Positions 1 through 12,500 of a DNA stretch of 64,000 nt are shown piece after piece. The notes beneath the pieces are model-generated. The model made no database searches. It was not told the origin of the DNA and was given only the letters and a program-made list of their open reading frames with translations. Position numbers and translations under genes: made by a program. The DNA is from Mortierella alpina (Eukaryota > Mortierellomycota > Mortierellomycetes > Mortierellales > Mortierellaceae): positions 1,736,001 to 1,800,000 of the forward strand of contig JANATF010000008.1 of NCBI GenBank assembly GCA_029449245.1. Reading direction: 5' to 3'. Position 1 is the stretch's first letter; the number at the start of each line of letters is the position of its first letter.

Positions 1-187
1 GAACTTTGCTCTCTTCTGTTCGAAGTTCAGTGCTTTCTTGATCCTTCCTGTCTGTCTCCCTCTTGATCCTCTCTATCTGCCTTGCTCTTCACCTTCTGCC
101 CACTTGTTTTCGTTCAAATACACCATTCCTACACTCTTGCCACAGTTCCACCTCACCCTTTGAGCTTTTGCATTCTCTCGCCACACT

Positions 188-3100
188 ATGCAACCTACAA
201 TGCCGCAACAAGAGCTGCCATTTCAAATAACTGCCTCATCAGCACAGCCCTACCCTCATTCACAGCACCCGTCAACTTTTGCCTCGCAACTACCACCACA
301 TTCACATTCACATTCACATTCACTGCCTTCGCCATACGACCACCTTGTCCAGCAACCGCACTCTGCTCAACAACTTGTTCCTTCGCATATGGGCCTGCAG
401 CAGCAGCAGCAACAGAGTCTAGACCCTGTCGGGAGCCGTATGCTACACAGCCACCTCTCTGCGCCTGGGAAGCAACGATCGCCTCAGCACTACGGACAGC
501 GGTACAACCCTATGCTCGCGGGCGCACCACATCCCGCCACGAACATGTCTCACAACGATGAGCACACATTTTCACACTTCAGACTTTCAGCGTCGACTTC
601 GCCCATGGGCATATCATCTACTCAAGAGACACATTATAACTCGTCCGCGGCATCCTTCACGTCGGACAAGGTGCAGCACATTTACGCCCAGAGTCTAACG
701 CCGTCGCCTGGTTTACACCCGACCATCCCTAATGCCGGCGGTGTTGCCAGGCCGCAGGATTCGTTAATCCATACAGGATCTGCGTCCGGACGATCCAATG
801 ATCTGCTGATGCCATCCTGGACATCCACAACCGTGCCGAGCTATGTCCAGAATTTTGAGGTATGAACTGCATGCGTGATTCACGTTTATCTGTACACTCC
901 AAGGAACCTTGTTTTTCTTGGGTAATCCTCCCCTTTTTTTCTTGTTGTCATTACTGGACCGTTGCCTGCCCTCTTTATCATTATCGGTTTACGCAACACG
1001 AAGACGGCACCCCGTTGGCCCATTCATCTGAAACCAGCTCAATTGAGTTCTTCAAAGCTGTCGGGTCCTGGCCATTGTTCCCAACAACATTCGTTACTCG
1101 GACAGCCTTGGCTCGTTCTCTTTGTTGTTCTTTGTGCTGTTCTTTGGTGCTTTGGAGCTTTGGTGTTTTGGAGTGGCCTCCTTGTCTTCGTTGCCTGTGT
1201 CCTGCATCCAAAACGCGCAGATATGCAGGGAACGGCCCGTCGTCATCTTTTCTCCACCACACAGTTCGTCCTCATGCACCCCAAAGAATTGCCCTGGACC
1301 ACACAGCCTGACCCCCTCTCTATACATCTATACGCCACGGCTAAATGGCCTAGACCTCAGCAGCGCCAACAACGCATCCCGACCTCGCCGCAAGCAATTT
1401 TTATTCGCGCTCAGTTCACACTCCGTACTACCATGTTGGACTACCTCTGGCTGAGGAGGCGCATGTGGACGGCTCTCAAGGATCTAGGTAAGTAGCACAG
1501 CGCAGATTTTGATGTTTACAGAGTTCACGGCACAGCTTCTCACGAATGGACCCTTTTCTCTATTAGTTCATTTTCGCTCCTTAGTAACTCAGGGACAATA
1601 GGTACGCTGGGCGACCCTAGGTTGCCCGTATTCGATGTCAAGGCTTATACTTTTCGCAAAAAATCAAGGCACTACGTCGCTGTGAAGCATAAGAATGCAC
1701 TTCGCATCGAGCCCATTATCTATCTCAAGACCAGCATTCTCGACTCCCAGCGAGACGTTGTTCGGAACTGGGATTTCCTCCGCTTTTCTCTTGGGCGGTT
1801 TCGGGAAAATGCCATCCCCAAAAAGAAGCTGAGTGCTGAAGGTTAGAACAATGGCAACAGGTCAGGGACCATCTATGTTTACATGAGGGTAAACTTTGGG
1901 TATTAACCAACACGCCTGCTCTTCTTGGTTTGGTTTTACTTGGACTCTCATAAAAAAAAAAGAGATGCGTTCGGCCAGGATACTGGATGTCGACATTTCT
2001 CTCACCTCACCCAACAACAACGACCGCTCGATTGACGAATCGTGCCCGGCCTGTGTGATGCGCATGGATGGTGAACGCAGGATCATGCAGGTTCTCGCCA
2101 AGAACTTCAAGTTGACCCCGATGGGCGAACCCGTTATCGACATCCGTAAAGGCCATGCCATTGTTTGTATCAAGCTGAATTGCTACTGCGACCATCATAA
2201 CGAGCAGGAAGGATTTGTCGTACGGATGAAAACGATCCCAGAGGTTGTGCGCATGGGTGGCTCAGTCAAACTGCGTATATGTTGCGAGGCACGCTCAAAG
2301 TCTGGGCCAGGCGATCCCGATATTGAGGAAGAAGACGGACTCACTGACATTGATGCGCCCGTCTCGACTGGGTCGAGATCACCGCAGGCGAATGAGCGAT
2401 CTATCCAGAGTCCTTCACTAAGCTTTGGAAGCGAGAGTCCTGATTCACGTGGCCACCAACGACAGCGCTCCTCCAACTCGAGCTCGACAGCGTCTCCTCG
2501 GTCCTTGAATGAGCGACTCGTGAATTCGTTGGCGGTAGAGCATACAATAGCCGGTCGTAATGCGACCCCTCCAAACTTTCGCAAGATCTACCCGTTGACG
2601 CCGAGCGAAGGGACATGCCTTGGGGGCACTAGGGTGACGATCCACGGAGCCCATTTTGATGTTCTCCAAAATCCAGTAGTGTTTTTTGGAAAGGTCCAAG
2701 CAGAGCTGGTGACCATTTCGCACCACGATGTGATGGAATGCACAACTCCACCTGCAGAAGGCCTCAAGCCCGGGATTGTGCCGGTCCGAATTGCATCGTT
2801 GGTACATCCATTGAGCGCCGAGACCGATAGTGTGGATTTTATGTACATGGCTCCACCGGACTATGAGTTTTACAACCTGGCGGCTACCTCACTGTCGTAC
2901 GCGATGGCAAATGAATATCCCAATGCGGACAGTGTAAGAATACTTTTTGACCTCTCTCTCTCTCATATCTTTGCTCTGAATATACCTTCGGACAGCCTTG
3001 CTTACCATTTTTTTTATTTCCATGTTGCAGTTATCTTTCATTCTGAACGCCCATGGATCAGCGGCGAGCATGGGTCTTGGCCAGGGTCTGCTGGACGGAA

Positions 3101-6100
3101 CAACTGCAATTGGGGGCAGCAGCGTGGATATTGGCTACACATGGTCCGCCAAAGAAGATTTGGTGCTCGACTTTTTGCGAGTCATTCAAATCCTGTCACC
3201 TGGGAGGATCCTACCAGCTTTCAAGGTATTGTCCCACAAAGGAGATAATTGTTGAGTGCTTATCTGCGGGCCATTTACAATTCTAATGATTATGACATAT
3301 CTTTACCCGGCGGTCTACAGAGTGATTCTGGGCACACACTACTGCACATGGCTGTTCAATATGGCATGAATCGGCTTGCTAGAGAATTGCTAGCCATGGG
3401 AATTGATCATACAGCCGTGGACATGAACCGCAAAAATGGTAGGTTGCTGGGACGGCAAAAGAGGGGAAGACCGTATGGTGCTTGCTGCCTTTTGATCCGA
3501 AATAGAAGCGCTAACCTTGCTGGTGCGACATTTATAGCTCTGCACTTTGCGCAGTTGATGTCAGATGACGAAATGATTGAGCTCATCACGAGGGCCAAGT
3601 TCCCACCACGACCCATGGTGCCTCGCCTTGATCCAGGTACACCGAGCTCAAGCGTAAAGGAGACAGTTGCTTCTTTGATCCAAAAACACGAAACAGCGTT
3701 GAGGAAGGTCCTTGAACAAGAACAAGGGCGTAAACGGAAGGAGCTTCACGATCTCCACGAGCGATCCCTGCGCGTCATGGAACAGCGAGACCGTTTGACA
3801 GAGATTGCGGCGGGACCGGCCATATCGGATGACGATATTTTGGAACACATCTCTGAAGAGTCATCGCCCTCCAGTCGTACCTCGGAGGATTCTTCAATGG
3901 AAGAGTTTCCTATCCATGCTGTCGACCGCAAGAGGAAATCTGAGATGGAGTCGCTGGAGTGCCTCAATTCGACCAAGAGGCTGCTGCTGGAGGCAGAACA
4001 GATCAACAAGGTGGCGTCGGGTAGAGTTTTGGACCCCAACCAACACACTTACATCCAGAGCGGTTGCACGCGCTGGGAACAGTCGAAAGGGCAGGAACTT
4101 TTTGGATTCGTTTCGACACTGCTACAGTCGCAAGAGACGCGTGTTTGGGTGTGCGAGTCGACCAACGTGGTCCCCCTCAAGGATTCTGACGACGCAGAAG
4201 TAACGTTTGAATTGTCGAGTGGTCCCACATTGACGGCCCTGGCATTGTCGGCGACTGGGTTGCATCTCTACACGGAACAGCCAAAGGCACAGGGACCTAT
4301 GACACGCAGTCTCAAACATTGGAGCCTGGTCGAGATTGAGAAGCAGGAGCTCCTGTCGGACGCGCTGGACATTATCCGTATCGACGTGTGCGGATTGGTC
4401 CCACGAGGTGGCCGGGACCTGTCGGGGGAGCGGATCATTATCAACTCTGCTTTTGCGCCAGAGATTGGCAGTGCCATTTTGAGCGCCAAAACCCGCTTGG
4501 ACCAGCAGCTGCGACTGTCAGCGACCAGGGTCAATGAGGACTGGATGGGACTGCGGTTGAGAATGTGGAGCAAACTCTTTGGAGCGGAGGAACGTGAGCT
4601 CGACGCTGTTTTGGCCGATCACATGGAAGTCAAGGAGGACACGCTTTTCCTGAAGCCGTCGCAGGATGACAAGGGTGGACACAGCTTTGCCATGATGGGA
4701 GCCATTCTTTGCACGGTCCGCGAAATGGACTCCCTGAAGCGACTGCGGTTCGCAGGCGCCACGGTCGCGGAGGAAGGATGGAGCAAGCCTGAACTTGTCA
4801 AAGAACTTGAAAAGACTGTTCAAGCAAGAATGGACGTGACCACGTGGGACTTTGCGGACTGTGGATGGACAACTGCGACACTGGATGGATTTGTCAGTGG
4901 CTTCCGAGAAGGCCCTCACGAGCAGCATCGCCAGTGCAACGAGATTTCTTTGGCCGGCAACAAGTTTGAAGGCGGCGAGAAAGTCGGGCATTTGCTGAGT
5001 GGGTGCTTCAAGAACATGTTGGCGCTCTCAAGCTTTGACTTGACAGGGTGCGACATTGAACTGGAGGGAATGCAGATCTTGGTTCAACATATCAAGGGAC
5101 TTTTCAAACTGGGTCTCCAAGGCAATCGTGCCGACCAACGGTGGTGGCAATGGATGGATACAGTGTTGGCTCAGAATTCGCTGCTAAAGTCCTTTAGTCT
5201 CGGAGCTCCTGTTGCGTCCCCGGAGCCACAGGACAGTCTCGTGAGGTTGAGACGGCTCGAGTCCCTCACAAACCTGATTGACATTGACTTTTCCACTGCG
5301 CCCATGAGTCCATCGAGCCTTGACGTTCTCGACCAGTATCTGCGTTCTGCTCCTAGGCACCTCCGGACCCTAAAACTGTCGCACTGCGACCTGAATTGGT
5401 CAGACCTCGTGCCAGTGTTCAAGACCATCTGCGAGGTGAACACCTCGACAAAGTTTACGCTGGATCTCAGTCGAAACCCACTCTTTTCGAACGAGAAGGC
5501 GGTGCAGGACTGGACCCAATGCGTGAACGATGCGCGTGTCCAGGTCCCGTTTGGCATACAAGCGACCGACATGATGATAGAGGACAAGGCTCTGCAAAAA
5601 GTTTTGGAGCCATTGAAAAGCGCCACCTGTTTTAACGAGCTCAACATCAAAGGCCTTCATGTCACCCAACAGCCGACTGGACTCGATCCGCATTCTTTGG
5701 CCGAGGCACGCCTCCGAACCGTCCCCGAAAACGCCTCTGCAGAAAGCTGTCGTGCGCTGGGCAGGATCCTCGCCTTCAACTCGACGTTGCTCATGCTGGA
5801 TGTCTCTGGAACAGTTGTGGAACCGCCGGTGATCAGGGATGTGAACAACCTGGGGTCCGAGACTGCAGTGCGCCCAGGGTGCGCTGTTGGAGGGTTCGGT
5901 AGTCAGCTCGCGCTCGCTCTCCCCGAACTAGCCGAAAATTCGACCCTGCGCATCCTCGCGATTGACAATAATGATGTGGGTGAGGATGGCATGATTGAGT
6001 TTTTCAAAGCCATGCGATTCAATCGAGGCGTGCGTGTGCTGAGCTGCGATGGCAATGACGCATTCACGCCCAAGGGTCTGGAGGCCATTGAAGAGATCTT

Positions 6101-6449
6101 TGTTCCTTCGACCAAGGGTGCGACTCTGGATCATGGTCCTTTGCAGGAGCAAGGCTACAATACCACAGTGTCGGTGTGGAGGTTTGGGCGCGAGGAGATT
6201 ATGACTCATATTCAGCTAATGACTTTGGAAGTGCTACGGCTCAAGGCCGAGTTCAACATTGTGGAGAAACTGCAGGACCGGAGCAATAAGGAGCAGACGA
6301 TGGACCTAAAGTTTCTGGGAGCGACGCCTCTGGCGGACACCAGGCGCAGATGGGAGGCTGCTGAAAAGAAGAGGGACGAGTACTCTCTGAGGCATGAGAG
6401 GATCATGGAAGCCGTGGAGGCCAACAATAGCCGATCCAAGGCCTCTTAG
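188..6449 (+). CDS. Spt23/Mga2-like IPT/TIG-ankyrin protein with LRR C-terminus
   Basis: Likely transcription regulator related to fungal Spt23/Mga2. Supported exons are 188-859, 1602-1841, 1963-2933, 3031-3225, 3321-3438 and 3538-6449; the 860-1601 stretch holds one or more exons I could not place. Seen in order: a low-complexity N-terminus rich in His, Ser and Gln; the conserved Spt23/Mga2-type region ending in a Cys-rich segment (about 2041-2290); a Ser-rich linker; an IPT/TIG domain (about 2570-2850); ankyrin repeats across the 3321-3438/3538 junction; a coiled coil (about 3650-3790); then a leucine-rich (RNI-like) region (about 4900-6050) and a charged C-terminal helix. Intron phases fit at the joins tested. 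Yeast Mga2/Spt23 end in a membrane anchor, but I see no transmembrane segment here. The ankyrin and LRR parts lie in one open frame, so this looks like a real single gene. The family call is from recognition of the conserved blocks. Confidence 0.75.
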
Positions 6450-6526
6450 ATCTGCTAGCCAACACGCAGCTTTGACTTTGTCTATGCATTCTTCTGTAGA
6501 AGCCGATGCTACTCTGTTTAACCAGC

Positions 6527-6532
6527 AATAAA
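6527..6532 (+). terminator. Polyadenylation signal of the Mga2-like gene
   Basis: A canonical AATAAA hexamer lies 78 nt after the stop codon of the upstream gene, about 70 bp before the palindrome starts. The 3' end of the host gene therefore appears intact and not cut by the inverted repeat. Confidence 0.55.
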
Positions 6533-6536
6533 CTTT

Positions 6537-6781
6537 GATAGGACGCTACTAGAGCGCATTTCCAGTCTACAGATTCATTGACCAATGTGTGTATATGCCG
6601 GTTGAAAATCAGCGCCTCGCCTCTTAAACACTCTCAAGGCGTCGTGACTCCAAGAGGCGCCGTCTTTGCAGACACATCAGCGATGGATGGATAGGACACT
6701 GCTGTGTCTACAACAGCGCATTTCCAGTCTACGGATGTATATGCCAGTTATGCCAGTTGAAAAATCAGCGCTTCGCCTCTT
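6537..6781. repeat. Direct repeat straddling the left edge of the palindrome
   Basis: Two diverged copies of a ~90-bp sequence begin at 6537 and 6690. Both start with GATAGGAC and share the block around AGCGCATTTCCAGTCTAC and the block around GTTGAAAATCAGCGC. The first copy is cut by the palindrome boundary at 6599; the second lies inside the arm. In the right arm the second copy has its mirror (about 26541-26632), but the outer copy keeps only the part up to 26726, so the two ends of the palindrome are not equivalent. Confidence 0.6.
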
Positions 6782-7071
6782 GTCGTGTGTACTTGTGCGC
6801 ATTTTCAGTGTGCAGATCCATTGGCAAGAGTATAAAGAAACACCAAGGTTATCATTGGCAGTTGAACACTCTCAGAGTGAGGGTGCCGTTGAGACAAGTC
6901 ATTTTAATAGAGACGTTGGCAAGCAACATGGCTGGAGTGGGTGCACTTGAGAGTACAGAATCCAAGGGAACACTCGCTGGCAAACACAAAGTCTGGCCGC
7001 ACATACATGACATAGCACTTGTGAAAGTAAAAAAAAGGACGGAAACAGCACCTGCCAGCCATTGGCCCGAC

Positions 7072-7622
7072 TCTGGAGCAGAACACCGGCGCCGTCTTTT
7101 GCCCAGGGGGGAACAGGACTCTAGTTCAGTCCGATGCCAGTGAAAAGAGAGGTTCTCTTGAGAGATAGCCTTCAGGCCGACAACAAAAAAGAGATTCACT
7201 GTAGCGAAGCACTTTTTTTTCTCAAAAGCGAGAGAGCAGACGCTGAGGCTTTCGCAGAGGAGGGAACAGCACTCTCGAGTACAGTCTGTTGCCTGAGAAA
7301 CGAGAGATCTCTTGAGAGATAGCCTTCCGGCCGAAAACAAAAAAAGACTCACTGTAGCGAAGCACTTTTTTTTTTTTTTTTTTTTTCAAATGCGAGAGAG
7401 GCCCATTGGCCTGACTCTGAGGCAAAGCAGACGCTGTCGCTGTCTTTTTCTATCGCAGAGGAGGGAACAGCACTCTCAAGTACAGTCTGCCTGAGAAACG
7501 AGAGATAGATACACTACCCTCAGCACCGAAAACAAGGTTTCATCGCAGCAGAGCTCTTTCTCAGAGTGAGGGAAGTCTACCAGCAAGCCATTGGCCCAAC
7601 TCTGAGGCAAAACAGGCGCGGT
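7072..7622 (-). repeat. Outer tandem repeats, 3-4 copies of ~150-200 bp (left arm)
   Basis: Diverged tandem copies share a block around GAGGGAACAGCACTCT, a block around GAGAGATAGCCTTC, a block around CACTGTAGCGAAGCAC followed by a T run, and a block with GCCCATTGGCC near GACTCTGAGGCAAA. Copies start near 7096, 7255 and 7456, with a partial one after 7560. I see no convincing coding capacity; open frames here change with the copy. Confidence 0.7.
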
Positions 7623-7801
7623 CTTCGGCAGCACGGGCCAGCCCGAGGTGCTGTGGACACGCCAGCGCGCCAAAAACACTGCCGCGCTGCATCGGGCCCG
7701 CCGCAAAACAGCATCCGCGCCTCGATTCCGTGCGCGGGCCTGCAAAAATGCAAAAATAGAGTTGCAAAACGCTGCCGGCCCCCCAGAGGACCAAAAGAAC
7801 G

Positions 7802-7873
7802 GGGCTCCACCGGGAATTGAACCCGGGACCTCCTGCACCCAAAGCAGGAATCATACGACTAGACCATGAAGCC
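7802..7873 (-). tRNA. tRNA-Pro (anticodon UGG), left arm
   Basis: On the minus strand this 72-nt stretch folds as a full tRNA: 7-bp acceptor stem (GGCTTCA with TGGAGCC), D arm, anticodon stem CCTGC/GCAGG around a 7-nt loop with TGG at positions 34-36, 5-nt variable loop, and T arm CCGGG/CCCGG with loop TTCAATT. There is no intron. A-box and B-box elements are present. A T-rich stretch lies ~55-70 nt downstream (toward 7740), compatible with Pol III termination. The identical copy is at 25449-25520. Confidence 0.92.
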
Positions 7874-7963
7874 TTTATTCTGTTGAAGACGAAGACAAGG
7901 CCGCGGGTGTTGTACAGACGGATCTGGCAGACCTTGCTCCTCTGGCAGCGATTTATGTCACGT
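7874..7963 (-). repeat. tRNA-Pro 5' flank, copy A (left arm)
   Basis: The 90 nt directly upstream of the intact tRNA-Pro match 9265-9354, upstream of the truncated tRNA, with only a few mismatches and no net indel. Homology stops sharply at a CACGT on the outer side of both copies. Confidence 0.75.
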
Positions 7964-9219
7964 GACATAGCTGCTTACTGCTTTTTTGGCCTTTTTTTTT
8001 AACTGGCTGCTGGAGAAAAAAAAATAGGCCTATGGTAATACAAAGTGCCTTGCTTCGACAGCTCCGCATCCCTCACGCAATGCTTCACTCTCGCCATTCC
8101 CCTGCGCGCATCGCTTGCCCGCCTGGCCAGGCACTCTGACAGCCACCTTGCTGGAGACGCACCTGTCGTGCCTTCTATGCCTCAGCTGCGGGGTCAGCCT
8201 GGGGAACAAAAACTACTTTTAGCAGAGCACCTTCTGCTATGCCAAGTCGACTCACTTTGAACCTCTCCTCCGAACGCTTTTGAACGCGTTGCTCATTCTC
8301 TCTCTTTTTTTTTTTTCCTTTCTTCTTTGAAGGCAGCTCTCTTTTGCTCCCACACTCTCTCCTTCTCTCCCTCTCTCTACCGAGTCATCGCCTCTTGCCA
8401 TCTCTGTTGACTCTCGTGAGGACCACTTTAGCTCCTTCCGTCACACGCAGCTCGCTTGCTCTCGCGGGCGCTCGGACCACGTTCACTCTTTCAGTTCGTT
8501 CTCTGCAACCTTCCTCTCAACTTTTTCCACATCCTCGCTCTGCGCCCTCTCTTCACCCTCTCTGCACCCTCTCTGCACCCTCTCTGCACTCTTCTCTGCA
8601 CCCTTCTCTTCACCCTTCTCTGCACCTTCTCTACACTCTCTCTTCGCCCTCTCTGCACCCTCCCTTTCCTGTTCACTGTCTCTTCACCCTCTTTGCACCC
8701 TCAAAATCCGCCACCTCTCGGCGTGTCTTCCCTGCAGCTTCTCTCAGTCCATTTTACGTTCTCCAAGCTGCACGACATCGCCTGTAGTAGAGAATACGTT
8801 ATTGAAAAAAAGAACAGAGGACATATCGACTGCTGCTGCTCATAGTTATGCTGCAGGCGTCCATGACCTAGGTATTGTCACAAGGATGGATGTTCTTGGG
8901 TCGTTCTGACAGAGTGTGCATGCGCACCAGTGTCAGCCATGCGCATTGTGCCTAAGCGAGAGATGTGCATTCGCACAGACTTGCAGGCTTGCAGACGGGT
9001 CAGGACGCGGTCCGAGCGTTGGGACCAAAGGCTGCCAACGACGAGGATGATGATGACATGGATCCTAAAGTGCAGTGGCACGCCAACATCGTCGACGACC
9101 AACGGGTACGCTTGGCTCTGACCAAGGCATGGGCCAGACAGGGTGTGTGTGTGTGTACATGTGTGTGTGCAAGACATCAGCGAGGCACAGCGCCGGCCGT
9201 TCTGTGCCGGCCATCAAAG
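7964..9219. other. Segment between the two tRNA-Pro copies (left arm)
   Basis: About 1.25 kb without a gene I can support. It holds short A and T runs near 7981-8031, a pyrimidine-rich stretch from about 8290, the minisatellite at 8522-8705, and a (GT)n microsatellite near 9141-9170. Open frames here are low-complexity products of the repeats. Confidence 0.5.
8522..8705. repeat. CT-rich minisatellite (left arm)
   Basis: A degenerate ~12-13-bp unit of the type CCTCTCTGCAC is repeated more than ten times, inside a longer, almost purely pyrimidine stretch starting near 8290. The opposite strand is correspondingly purine-rich (GAGGGTGCAGAG). Confidence 0.75.
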
Positions 9220-9264
9220 ACCTCCTGCACCCAGCAGAGTTCATACGACTAGACCATGAAGCCA
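9220..9264 (-). pseudogene. Truncated tRNA-Pro copy (left arm)
   Basis: On the minus strand it starts with the same acceptor-stem 5' strand and D arm as the intact tRNA-Pro, but the anticodon loop has lost 2 nt, the anticodon stem is mispaired, and similarity ends after the variable loop. There is no T arm and no acceptor 3' strand. Confidence 0.75.
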
Positions 9265-9354
9265 TTTGTTCTGTTGAAGACGAAGACAAGGCTGCGGGTG
9301 TTGTACAGACGGATCTGGCAGACCTTGCTCCTCTGGCAGCGATTTATGTCACGT
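9265..9354 (-). repeat. tRNA-Pro 5' flank, copy B (left arm)
   Basis: Upstream flank of the truncated tRNA, a direct repeat of 7874-7963. The duplicated unit is thus flank plus tRNA 5' part (about 135 nt), in the same orientation as the intact copy. Confidence 0.75.
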
Positions 9355-9514
9355 CCACGTTGGAAAAAAAAAAGGAACCGTAATCTATGGTTGGTGCTCT
9401 GTAATGTCAACAGGAAGAAAGAAAAAGCCAGCCAGCCAGCCATTTTATTATCATCGAAACCGATACTCTTCTACTTCCCGCTCCCCAAGTCGTGTCGTTG
9501 GCTCACTTGGGTCA

Positions 9515-12500
9515 TCATCCAGATCTGCGCCTCTTGCGCGTGCTTTCCTCTGGGCGACTGGCGTCCCAATCCAACAGCCTGAACCACAACTGCCGGTCTC
9601 TATGCTCTCTTGCCCGGAACCAGTAGTATCGCACCGCTTCGGCAGGGAGCTCTAAGAGCGTCTCTAAGGTGTATCGTGTCTCTGGCGTTGCAGGGGCCGC
9701 CATCCATTTCCAGCTGCGCTTCTTTGAGCCTTCTGCTGCGGCAGCCTCCAAGTAGCAGTGATTATGAGAATTTGCACTTTGTCTGTGGACGCTGGTGTAT
9801 GGAAAGTGCACCACGCGAGCCTTGCATGCATCTGGCCTTGGACTTGCGCACAGGGCCGTGGTGAGAGAGCTGGTGTTGATGCGCTGGTCCTCAATATGGT
9901 GCCTGAGCAGATCCAGTTGCAAATTAATGGCCCAAGTGTCATCTGGGATATCTCGGCCTTGCGGATACCGACTGAATGGGGCTCTGTTAAGGTGCCTCAG
10001 GATGCGGTCCATCGCCATAGTGGCAATCCACTCCCGTCCAGCTCCGCTCCCCTCCTCGTCCGTGCGCCAAAAGATCAACCCAAGCGGCGGTACCCCCTGC
10101 TGACTGGATGGCGCTGGAGGGGCCGTACTGCTACTGGCCTGTGCACTGGCCTCAGCTGCGGGTCCCTCCAACAGGTCCTGAATAGACTGCGGCAGCTGGG
10201 CTCGAAGGTTAACGTTCACATCGTCCAGGATGTTTGAAGCATCGTTGAAAGTAAACCGACCGTCTTCACGGATCTGTAGAAGGAGCTGCTGTTTCTGACT
10301 GGCCGAGTAAAAGTCAAAGACGTCGTGAGGGTACAAGAGGTGCCGTTTCCAGATCGTATCCTGAGCATTGGCAATTGGTGTCCCCTTCTTGCCTTGCAGC
10401 CCCTGGCAGGAATGTACGTTCTGAGAGGTCTTCAGTTCGACCTCACCGCAAAGCTGGCATTCTATCTGGAACTGCTCTGTGGTCCGCTGACGATAGGTCA
10501 CAGCCGCGAGATTCCACATCTTTCTTATCGACGACTCAAAGCTGTTGGTGCTGCGTTCGGTCATTGTCCGGCCCACGCATCTCCGGGTCTCATTGTAGTG
10601 CGCCCAATCCTCGGCGGTGGTGAGGGCCTCCGTTGGGTTCTTCCCAAAGCTCCTGGCGGACTGATGGTAAGTGACCCCTCTGGCCCTAGTCAAGAACCAG
10701 TTGCGATGTTCAACGGATCCAAACTCCAGAACAGATGGGCAAGGAGGGCGATAGGCGACCTTGATTCCTCGATCGACCCTTTCATAGTGGGTATCCATCG
10801 TCACGGCCCACTGCAAAAGTCTTAGATTCCCGGCCGCGGGTGGTTTTGGACCTTGAATGGTGACATTGCTACCATCTAGCAGCTGTGCTCGATTCAGTGT
10901 ATGCCTGGCTAGTAAAGCTCGAAGACTTGCTGACGTCAAATATTCGCTGTGTGCGGGCAGCTCCAAGGGATTATAGCCCTCACCCGCGGAGACTTGCCCT
11001 TTCAGCAAGTAACTCGGCTCCGTTGGACTTGCTCGTGGCACCGTGGCACCGGTTTCAGAGCCGCGCTGGGCCGCCGAGAGCATTCGCTGGCTCAGGACGA
11101 GGGACTCGAGGGCACGAATCTCTGCCTTCTTCTCCGACATCAACGCTGCCAGACCAGACTCGGTAAGACCCTCAGGATATTGGCTCGAATCCTTATGAGC
11201 CATGGCAATGGATCGTCAGTCAGTCTCGGAGGTGGGACACTCTTGAATATTTGTGATACTGAGATGGCATACACCGCCTTGCACAAGAGGTGAAGTTCAC
11301 AGTACAGAGGAGCGAGGGTTGGATAGTACCGCATGCTCCCGGTGTGTCTCTCAGGAATGTGTAAAGCATAGTCTGCATCACCAGGGCCGTACCTGATGAT
11401 GCAAACTTCGCCAAGGATCTCGAGAAAGCGCGGATGTTCCAGATCCGCCAATTGGCTGCCGTCAGCAGGATTTATAACTCGGGGGTTACGGGCACTCATG
11501 AAGGTCTCGAAGCTCTGGTGACTTGGCCAGATCGATGACAGCAGGTCGAGCTGTAGCAGATGGGCCACATTCGAAGAATGAGTGACGACAAGGAGCGGTC
11601 TCACATCCTTCAAGTACCGACAGAGGCACTTCAGGGCTACCTCTGTGTATTTATGCGTTGTAGTGCACGCCCAAAGGTTCATCCGGGGTAGAGTGATCGT
11701 CCCGGCAATGGACCGTACCTGGGGCTGGATCAGAGCCCTGATGTGGCGCTCCAATTGAGGAGCAAAGCCGGCACTCGGGGTATCGTGCCCATATCCACCT
11801 TGGATCGCCTCTTCGGTGATGTCTTTGGTGATTAAGACCGACAAGACTCGTCTGCCGCACATCTGGATATGGCTTTCGGCATCCACCTTGATTTCCTCGA
11901 GTGCCGTTGCGTTGACCAGAGTCCGCCGAGTCTGATGAGAGAGCTGTTCGCGCGAGGCAAAAATCGCGTACGTGGCGTCAATTGTATTCCGAATAGCGGT
12001 TTGAATCGTGTTTAAGAGCCCCTCTGGAGCCGGAGAGGGCTGGGCAAGCTGAGGGTTGGTCGCCCTGTGGGTGATAAACACCCCCTGGACCCTCGCCATA
12101 ATTTCTGGAGTTGGCTGCCAGTTGTAAGTGGCACCACCCGAGGCTGAATTTAGCCCTTTGCCTCTCATCAAGGCTATAAGGTTACGCTCAATGTCGCCCA
12201 AGACCGGAGTTGTCCGCACAGAGTCGGCATTCTCAACCGGCCTGGAGAGACCGGACCACTCGAATATCCTCCAGTTGATGACCCCGATCCCCTGGAAGTG
12301 CTCAATGATATTGCCGAGTCTCGATTGCGGAGGCGAAGCAAAATCTGCCGTATGGCGACCGAGCGGCGTACTCTTGATAGTCATGCCGACGTATAAAAGG
12401 TTGACGGTGGTGCGGGATGTAGACATCATGATGGCTTGAACCCACTCGGCATCCGCTGGATAGCTCTCGGCATAGCTCTCGAGATCATGCAGTCTGACGC

